Shown: positions 44,866 through 50,446 of the stretch, piece by piece
Layout of the letters: each line of letters starts with the position of its first letter
Numbering within the stretch: position 1 is the first letter of the stretch
Assembly (NCBI GenBank): GCA_020848695.1
Contig: JADLHT010000039.1
Location: 1 to 50,446, forward strand
Origin: Saprospiraceae bacterium
Lineage (GTDB): Bacteria; Bacteroidota; Bacteroidia; Chitinophagales; Saprospiraceae
Length of the DNA stretch: 50,446 nt
Direction: 5' to 3'
Notes under the pieces: model-generated
The model's database searches: none
What the model saw: only the letters and a program-made list of their open reading frames with translations
Told to the model about the DNA's origin: nothing
Position numbers and translations under genes: made by a program

Positions 44866-45762
44866 ATGAAGAATCCATATAAACTCTCCAGTACTACCTA
44901 TGCCGGTATTCCAAAAGAACTTGGAAATCTTAAAAACTCTTCCGTCATTCTTACGTCTATTCCTTATGACGGTACAAGTACATGGGGTAAAGGCGCAGAT
45001 AAAGGCTTTCAGGCATTTCTATATGCTTCTGAAAATATGGAATTGTTTGATATTGAAACACGATCAGAGCCTTTTCGTCAGGGTGTGTTTCTAGAAAAGC
45101 CACTAGCGGTGAAGAAAGATTCACCTGATCAAATGGTAAAAAAAGCCTATAAAAAAACTCAACAATTACTGAGTAGCGGCAAGCTACTTACTTTTTTTGG
45201 TGGCGAGCATTCTATCAGTATAGGTGTTCTTAGAGCTTTTGCAGAGAAATATAAAAATTTAACTGTGGTGCAATTGGATGCGCATACGGATCTCCGCCAA
45301 TCTTATCATGGAACTAAATACAATCATGCTTGTGCAGTCGCGGAAGCGCAGAGAAATTGTAATCTCATCCAGATTGGAATACGAAGCATGGACCATTCAG
45401 AATTGGAATATATTGAAGAAGATAAATGTTATTTTGCACATAATATCATTGACAATGATTACTGGATGGAGGAATCCATTAAGAAAATGACGGATAATGT
45501 TTATATTACTTTGGATCTTGATGTTTTTGATTCTTCTTTGATGCCAAGTACAGGTACACCTGAGCCCGGTGGATTAGAGTGGTATCCAGTGTTGCAATAT
45601 TTGCGAATGATTTTTAACAGAAAGAAGGTAGTTGGTTTTGATATTGTAGAACTTGCACCAAATGTTAATAATTCCGCACCGGATTTTTTAACGGCTAAAC
45701 TTTATTATAAGATGCTTGCATATTATTTTGAAAAAAAATCTAGAAAAAATAGCGATGAATAA
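44866..45762 (+). CDS. speB: Agmatinase / arginase-family ureohydrolase
   Basis: 298-residue binuclear Mn enzyme. All metal-ligand motifs are present: GGEHS (His, about residue 110), VVQLDAHTDLR (DxHxD, about 134-144) with NHAC shortly after, and ITLDLDVFDSSLMPSTGTPEPGGL (DxD). Beside an arginine decarboxylase the likely reaction is agmatine to putrescine plus urea. An alternative is hydrolysis of an aminopropyl-agmatine made by the next gene's enzyme, since deoxyhypusine-synthase relatives can use guanidino or amine acceptors; sequence does not decide. The C-terminus overlaps the following start (stop 45760-45762, next ATG 45755), indicating coupled translation. Confidence 0.85.
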   Translation: MKNPYKLSSTTYAGIPKELGNLKNSSVILTSIPYDGTSTWGKGADKGFQAFLYASENMELFDIETRSEPFRQGVFLEKPLAVKKDSPDQMVKKAYKKTQQLLSSGKLLTFFGGEHSISIGVLRAFAEKYKNLTVVQLDAHTDLRQSYHGTKYNHACAVAEAQRNCNLIQIGIRSMDHSELEYIEEDKCYFAHNIIDNDYWMEESIKKMTDNVYITLDLDVFDSSLMPSTGTPEPGGLEWYPVLQYLRMIFNRKKVVGFDIVELAPNVNNSAPDFLTAKLYYKMLAYYFEKKSRKNSDE

Positions 45763-46729
45763 AGGACCCATTTCACAGTTTATTCAACACCATTATAGAC
45801 ATTTCAATGCAGCAGCGTTGGTTGATGCTGCTAAAGCTTATGAAACACATCTGCTTGAAGGGGGTAAGATGATGGTAACCCTGGCAGGGGCAATGAGTAC
45901 CGCAGAATTGGGTGTATCCTTTGCAGAGATGATCAGGCAGGGAAAAGTAGATATCATATCCTGTACAGGGGCCAATCTTGAAGAAGATTTAATGAACCTT
46001 GTTGCCCATTCTCATTATAAAAGAATACCCAATTATCGCGATCTAACACCCAAAGATGAATGGGATTTGCTTGAGAAGGGATTGAATCGTGTTACGGATA
46101 CTTGCATTCCAGAAGAAGAAGCTTTTAGAAGATTACAAAAACATATTCATGCGTTATGGAAAAAAGCTGAGCAATCGGGAGAGAGATATTTTCCACATCA
46201 ATACATGTATCAGATGTTGTTGAGTGGAGTACTTGAACAGTATTATGAAATTGATCCTAAGCATTCATGGATGCTTGCAGCTGCGCAAAAAAATATCCCA
46301 ATTGTTGTACCAGGATGGGAAGACAGCACCATGGGCAATATTTTTGCATCTTATGTTATTAAAGGAGAAATAAAAGCATCCACCATGAAAAGCGGAATTG
46401 AGTATATGGTTGAACTTTCTGATTGGTATAAGAAGAATTCTGAGGGGAAAGGTGTTGGATTTTTTCAGATTGGAGGAGGTATTGCAGGAGATTTTCCAAT
46501 ATGCGTTGTTCCTATGATGTATCAGGATCTGGAATGGCATGATGTTCCTTTCTGGTCCTATTTCTGTCAGATCTCAGATTCTACTACATCCTATGGCTCT
46601 TATTCAGGTGCAGTGCCTAATGAAAAAATTACCTGGGGAAAACTTGATATTCATACTCCTAAGTATATTGTTGAAAGTGATGCTACAATCGTTGCGCCGT
46701 TAATATTTGCATGGATTTTGGGTTGGTAA
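45755..46729 (+). CDS. Deoxyhypusine-synthase-like enzyme (probable homospermidine/spermidine-type synthase)
   Basis: 324 residues, homologous to eukaryotic deoxyhypusine synthase. NAD- and substrate-site segments are visible: TLAGAMSTAELGVSFAEMI, IISCTGANLEEDL, VVPGWEDSTMGN, GFFQIGGGIAGDFPICV and the active-site segment PNEKITWGKLD, where K296 corresponds to the catalytic lysine of the SWGK motif. Bacteria lack eIF5A, so the known alternative is transfer of an aminobutyl group to a free amine, giving sym-homospermidine or a related polyamine. The decarboxylase and ureohydrolase upstream supply agmatine or putrescine. I chose ATG 45755, which overlaps the previous stop by eight bases; a longer reading from TTG 45716 would only re-use the end of that gene. 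Confidence 0.85.
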   Translation: MNKGPISQFIQHHYRHFNAAALVDAAKAYETHLLEGGKMMVTLAGAMSTAELGVSFAEMIRQGKVDIISCTGANLEEDLMNLVAHSHYKRIPNYRDLTPKDEWDLLEKGLNRVTDTCIPEEEAFRRLQKHIHALWKKAEQSGERYFPHQYMYQMLLSGVLEQYYEIDPKHSWMLAAAQKNIPIVVPGWEDSTMGNIFASYVIKGEIKASTMKSGIEYMVELSDWYKKNSEGKGVGFFQIGGGIAGDFPICVVPMMYQDLEWHDVPFWSYFCQISDSTTSYGSYSGAVPNEKITWGKLDIHTPKYIVESDATIVAPLIFAWILGW

Positions 46730-46921
46730 TAATCTTATGATCTTCCTCGAATTCTAACTTGATGAATTGTAAGCATATGATTTGTCCTATGGGCTGTTAA
46801 TTGGTATTTTATTGGGAATTCTTTAAAAAATGATTTGATTTTTATCATATTTTTTCTGACAATTTTTTTTTCGTATTAATTTCACTGGTTTAATTTGTAT
46901 ATTGGTTGAAAATATTCGAAA

Positions 46922-47608
46922 TTGAATTTTGGTCATAATTCTTTATTCAAATTTATTGGCGTTTTCTTTTTATGCTTTACAACATTCTATTTTTTATATA
47001 AATTAGAGTTTGTACAAAAGCCAATTTTTGGAATCATTTATTCGATCAGCAACAATTTATTGTCTCATGTTTACAATCATACTTTAGTCAAAGTTGTTCC
47101 TATGAGGAGAGAGAATTCTCATATTTATTATGAGGGTGTAAATTTATCCATAAATAATCCGGAATATAACACAGCTTTTGATTCGCGAATTATTATGATC
47201 AATGAAAAAGTATTAAAAAATCAAATTGATGAAGCGCGAAAATTCAACAATGGTTCTATTAATTTTCAAATGCATAGTTTCAAATTCTCAGTCTGGAATT
47301 TTATTCTACTTCCATTTACCATCATCTTCTCATTTATAATAGGACATATTCTGGTATTTAGATATTCTTTGAAAGTAAGTTTATTATCAATTGGAATTAT
47401 CTTAGCTTCAATTATCATCCAGATTTTCATTATACTTACTAATTTCAGAAGCCAAGCTATCAATCTTGAAAAGTTTGAATTCAATTCGACTCTTATTCAG
47501 GCATTTAGTAAGATGCACAATTTATTTCATATAGAATTCACTTTTTCTTTTGTCATGATAATTTATCTGTTGACACATTGGAAATATATTTTCGAACACA
47601 AAAATTAG
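46922..47608 (+). CDS. Membrane protein of unknown function, TTG start
   Basis: I do not recognise this 228-residue protein. It has about four membrane helices: residues 9-29, 125-148 (NFILLPFTIIFSFIIGHILVF), 152-172 (LLSIGIILASIIIQIFIIL) and 203-222. Between helix 1 and 2 is a ~90-residue hydrophilic loop with SHIYYEGVNLSINNPEY. Upstream in frame is a stop at 46907 and no ATG occurs before the loop, so TTG 46922 is the only plausible start. It stands 192 bases after the polyamine operon and its stop overlaps that of the convergent M3 peptidase gene (TTAG, 47605-47608). The fold looks like a small envelope assembly or sensor protein, but that is speculation. Confidence 0.6.
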   Translation: MNFGHNSLFKFIGVFFLCFTTFYFLYKLEFVQKPIFGIIYSISNNLLSHVYNHTLVKVVPMRRENSHIYYEGVNLSINNPEYNTAFDSRIIMINEKVLKNQIDEARKFNNGSINFQMHSFKFSVWNFILLPFTIIFSFIIGHILVFRYSLKVSLLSIGIILASIIIQIFIILTNFRSQAINLEKFEFNSTLIQAFSKMHNLFHIEFTFSFVMIIYLLTHWKYIFEHKN

Positions 47609-49746
47609 TGGGAATATGGAAACCCTCTACTTTTCATTAAGGCTGCAATACTCGGTGCCTTTCCTCTGAATTTTTTATATCCTTCTGCTTCATCAATGGT
47701 AGATCCTACGGAGAATACATAATCAAGTAACCTTTTCCCTACCACCTTGTCATAAGGGCCTTTGGCTTCTGTAAATGCTTCATAGGCATCTGCGCTATGT
47801 ACATCTGACCAAAGATAAGAATAATATCCAGCAGAGTAACCGTCATCTGAGAAGATATGACCAAATTGTGGTGTCCTGTGTCTCATGACAATTTCGTTTG
47901 GCATTTTTAATTTTTTCAATTCGTTTCTTTCAAATGAGTCAGGTTCGATATCCACGTCACCGGCTAAATGCAATTTCATATCTATCAATGCGCTGGACAG
48001 GTATTCCACAGTAGCAAATCCTTGATTAAATTTTGAAGAATTCTCGATGCGCTGAACTAATTCTTTTGGAATAGGTTTGCCGGTTTGATAATGCAATGCA
48101 AAAGTATTTAATATTTCAGGCGTAGTAAGCCAGCGTTCCAATATCTGTGAAGGAAATTCAACGTAATCTGTCGCAACATTTGTTCCGCTCAATTTTGGAT
48201 AGTTAACGTTTGAAGCCAATCCATGCAAAGCATGACCAAATTCATGAAACAAGGTAGATGCATCGTCAAACGAAATAAGAATTGGTTCACCTTCTTTGCC
48301 TTTTATAAAATTAGAATTATTGGATACTATAGTAGTAACTTCTCCATTGAATTTGCTTTGATCGCGATAAGCGGTCATCCATGCACCGGATCTTTTTCCT
48401 TCTCTAGCATAGGGATCAAAATACCACAATCCGATCTGCTTACCACTCGTTTTGTCAGATACCTTCCACACCCTTACATCAGGATGGAATACCGGAACAT
48501 CGTCGATTTGAGTAAAGTTCATATTAAATAATTCTCCAGCCATCCAAAACATACCTTCGCGCATTTTTTCTAATTGAAAGTATGGCTTTACTTCCGATTC
48601 ATCTAAATCATACTTTGCTTTTCTAACTTTTTCAGCATAGTATCGATAGTCCCAGGGTTCAATTTTAATTCCAAGTTTTTCTTTATCTGCGATTTTTTGC
48701 ATATCCAGTACTTCCTCATGAACTCTTGCAACTGCAGGCGTCCATACTTTTTCCAGTAATTCCATTGCAGCTTCGGGTGTCTTTGCCATCTTGTTGCTTA
48801 ATCTCCAGTGTGCGTGAGTTGCAAATCCCATCAGTTTTGCGCGTTCAGCCCTCAATTTTAAAATTTGTGTAATAAGTTTGTTGTTGTCATTACTGTCACC
48901 ATTGTCACCTCTGTTGACAAACATTCGCCAGGCTTTTTCTCTCAGTTCTCTGTTTGAACAGGTACTTAGAAATGGTTCAATTGAAGATCTGGTATTGGAA
49001 ATGATCCAACCTGATTTATTCTTTGATTTGGCTTTTTCGGCCGCGGCATTTAGTATCTCTGATGGAATTCCGTTTGTATCTTTTTCAGTAAGTTCAAGAA
49101 ATTTTCCTTGTTCATCTGCCAGCAGATTCTGACTAAACTTGGTAAATAAGCTTGATAATTTTGTGTTGATGTCTGTAACTAACTTTTTTTGTTCATCATT
49201 AAGTTTTGCACCATTATATACAAAATCAGTATAGTATTTCCAGGCTAGTCGTTGTTGTTCACTTGACATATTTTTCAATTCCGGATTTTTGTACACCGAT
49301 TCTATTCTTGCAAACAATTTTGGATTCTGAATTATTTTGTCAAAATATGCAGTGAGCTTTGGTTGGATTTCTTCTTCAAGTTTTTGAAATTCAGGGGTGC
49401 TAAGATTTGAACTCCAAACATAAAATAAACTTATAAAATTATTAAAGTGAACTTGATTTTTCTCCAGAGCTTCTAGTGTATTTTGAAAACTTGGAGCTTC
49501 TGTGTTGTTGGCGATATTATGAATTCTTAAACTGTCTTCCTCAATAAGTTGTTCGAATGCCGGTTTAAAATGTTCAATTTTAACCTTATCAAATGGCGGA
49601 TAGGCATTGTAATTTCCGGTCCAGTCTTCCAATAAGGGATTAGGACTTGTTCCTTTGTTCATACTGCTTTCTTCCTGAGTTTTAGGTTTACATACCATCA
49701 TAGATAAAATTAATGTTGAATATGTTATACAACGATTGAAATTCAT
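47605..49746 (-). CDS. M3-family metallopeptidase (Dcp-like peptidyl dipeptidase)
   Basis: 713-residue zinc peptidase. The zinc site is ASTLFHEFGHALHGL (HEFGH, about residues 500-504) with the downstream Glu in YVEFPSQILERW; GGWYFDPYAREGK-type and FSDDGYSAGYYSYLWSDVHSADAYEAF segments near the C-terminus are typical of Dcp/oligopeptidase F relatives. The N-terminus (about 1-19) is a signal sequence ending in MMVC, a weak lipobox, so the enzyme is exported and perhaps lipid-anchored, trimming dipeptides in the periplasm. This could complete protein breakdown begun by the secreted M36 protease. A -7 octamer at 49781-49788 lies 35 bases before the ATG. Confidence 0.92.
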   Translation of the reverse strand: MNFNRCITYSTLILSMMVCKPKTQEESSMNKGTSPNPLLEDWTGNYNAYPPFDKVKIEHFKPAFEQLIEEDSLRIHNIANNTEAPSFQNTLEALEKNQVHFNNFISLFYVWSSNLSTPEFQKLEEEIQPKLTAYFDKIIQNPKLFARIESVYKNPELKNMSSEQQRLAWKYYTDFVYNGAKLNDEQKKLVTDINTKLSSLFTKFSQNLLADEQGKFLELTEKDTNGIPSEILNAAAEKAKSKNKSGWIISNTRSSIEPFLSTCSNRELREKAWRMFVNRGDNGDSNDNNKLITQILKLRAERAKLMGFATHAHWRLSNKMAKTPEAAMELLEKVWTPAVARVHEEVLDMQKIADKEKLGIKIEPWDYRYYAEKVRKAKYDLDESEVKPYFQLEKMREGMFWMAGELFNMNFTQIDDVPVFHPDVRVWKVSDKTSGKQIGLWYFDPYAREGKRSGAWMTAYRDQSKFNGEVTTIVSNNSNFIKGKEGEPILISFDDASTLFHEFGHALHGLASNVNYPKLSGTNVATDYVEFPSQILERWLTTPEILNTFALHYQTGKPIPKELVQRIENSSKFNQGFATVEYLSSALIDMKLHLAGDVDIEPDSFERNELKKLKMPNEIVMRHRTPQFGHIFSDDGYSAGYYSYLWSDVHSADAYEAFTEAKGPYDKVVGKRLLDYVFSVGSTIDEAEGYKKFRGKAPSIAALMKSRGFPYSH

Positions 49747-49780
49747 CTTTTTAATTATTTTTAAATGTTAAATGAATTAA

Positions 49781-49788
49781 CAAATATA
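49781..49788 (-). promoter_or_regulatory. Putative -7 element of the M3 peptidase gene
   Basis: Minus-strand TATATTTG matches TAnnTTTG and gives a leader of about 28 bases before the ATG at 49746. No -33 TTTG is seen. Confidence 0.4.
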
Positions 49789-49972
49789 ATATCATTTTGT
49801 TATTTAAAATAAGTGTACGGCAAGATTAAACTTGATTAAAGCTAATTATGTTAGTATTTAAATTAACCAAACCGCAACTATTGCAATTGAACTTAGCACC
49901 TTTGCAATTAAAGTACTTTTTTGCTCTAACTAACTACTCCTTTTGAGGAAATATTATCTAATTCATGGATAC

Positions 49973-50304
49973 TTATTTTATTTCAAAACTGGCATATGCT
50001 ACACACGATTCATAATCTGTAACTGTTACACAGAATAAGTACCGCCAATATTATGAACATTGATGGTTTTAAAATTGGTATTGCCATTAGACCAATTATA
50101 CATAAAAGGAGGAGCTCCATTTGTATTGTTAGCAGTTAAGGTTCCTTCTTGTTCATTCCAGGCAATTGATACTTTGAATAGGCCCTGATGGCATTCAGCT
50201 TGTGATAGCGGCTTATTGCATGAAATATATATACTAAACACAGACAGCAAAATTATCTTATGAAACAAATAAGTTTTTAACTTAAGTAGGTTTGTATTTT
50301 TCAT
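49973..50304 (-). pseudogene. SprB-repeat lipoprotein, interrupted by a 2-base frameshift
   Basis: The open frame from ATG 50304 encodes a lipoprotein (lipobox-like SIYISC, Cys29) with one SprB-type repeat: GTLTANNTNGAPPFMYNWSNG then GGTYSV, where it stops at TAA (50026-50028). SprB repeats normally continue as GTYSVTVTD. Exactly that continuation, TVTDYESCVAYASFEIK followed by a stop at 49973-49975, lies in another frame directly downstream. Removing one GT from the GTGT at 50028-50031 (minus strand) restores GTYSVTVTD. So either the gene is newly broken by a dinucleotide duplication or the base call is wrong. The intact protein would have about 109 residues. Function unknown; SprB repeats occur in surface adhesins. 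Confidence 0.7.
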
Positions 50305-50446
50305 TTACATGATATTTTAATAGGCTAATTCGGTAAAAGAATAGATTTGATTTTTGATTTTTGATTTTCAGAATAAAATTCTGTCTTTAGAATAGCAAAA
50401 CGATATTGCCAAACAATTTGAGTGTTAATAAAGTGTGGAAAACTCA

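Noticed and set aside
45716-45754. TTG start extending the deoxyhypusine-synthase-like gene into the ureohydrolase gene
   Set aside because: ATG 45755 gives the usual N-terminus MNKGPISQFI and an ordinary short overlap.

Overview
The window is a low-GC stretch of a Bacteroidota chromosome. The evidence is direct: a type IX secretion (T9SS) 'plug' protein, three probable T9SS cargo proteins (two with a type-A C-terminal sorting tail, one with a gliding-motility/type-B tail), an SprB-like repeat, many Cys-lipoproteins, almost no Shine-Dalgarno sites, and repeated use of the Bacteroidota promoter -7 element TAnnTTTG. The futalosine menaquinone gene mqnC, cyanophycin synthetase and the long GCDS-repeat cargo protein would fit a Saprospirales-like lineage, but that placement is a guess. 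I see no tRNA, rRNA, transposase, integrase, prophage or CRISPR array; this is mostly core chromosome with accessory secreted and envelope genes.

Layout. 1-2.0 kb: mqnC and a purine nucleoside phosphorylase on the minus strand. 2.0-6.5 kb: the rimP-nusA-infB translation/transcription operon behind a promoter and a hairpin-plus-T-tract leader. 7.0-9.2 kb: a FecA-like TonB-dependent receptor with a pair of 12-bp direct repeats upstream. 9.3-14.7 kb, all minus strand: an exported protein built of about 24 short VKAI-type repeats, a MORN-like lipoprotein, and two 97 % identical vanadium-haloperoxidase-like (PAP2-fold) lipoproteins, each with its own copied terminator. 15-19 kb: cyanophycin synthetase and a DUF3089 hydrolase. 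19.1-22.9 kb: rlmN, T9SS plug protein and a TolC-family protein as a plus-strand run. 23-26.5 kb: a secreted M36 metalloprotease. 26.5-30.2 kb: rlmB, scpA, an RsmI-like methylase and a ferritin-like/VIT1 iron transporter fusion. 30.2-35.8 kb: two large secreted proteins around a small 4-TM protein. 36-39.6 kb: lipA, a candidate small RNA locus and two outer-membrane-type proteins. 39.6-43.4 kb: a polysaccharide-deacetylase-like protein, an amino-acid permease and a small haem-type lipoprotein. 43.4-46.7 kb: an arginine decarboxylase / agmatinase-family / deoxyhypusine-synthase-like polyamine operon. 46.9-49.7 kb: an unknown membrane protein tail-to-tail with an M3 peptidase. 50 kb: a short SprB-repeat lipoprotein disrupted by a 2-base frameshift.

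Functional themes: translation and RNA modification (rimP, nusA, infB, rlmN, rlmB, RsmI-like), protein secretion with its cargo (plug, M36 protease, beta-helix protein, CSLREA/GCDS-repeat protein), arginine and nitrogen metabolism (cyanophycin synthetase from Asp+Arg, arginine decarboxylase to agmatine to polyamines, a cationic-type amino-acid permease), and iron handling (FecA-like receptor, ferritin-VIT1 fusion). The most interesting unexplained items are the VKAI-repeat protein, the orphan promoter/terminator unit at 36.9-37.1 kb, the rimP leader hairpin, and the polyamine operon whose final product is uncertain. Everything was read by eye; no database search was run.
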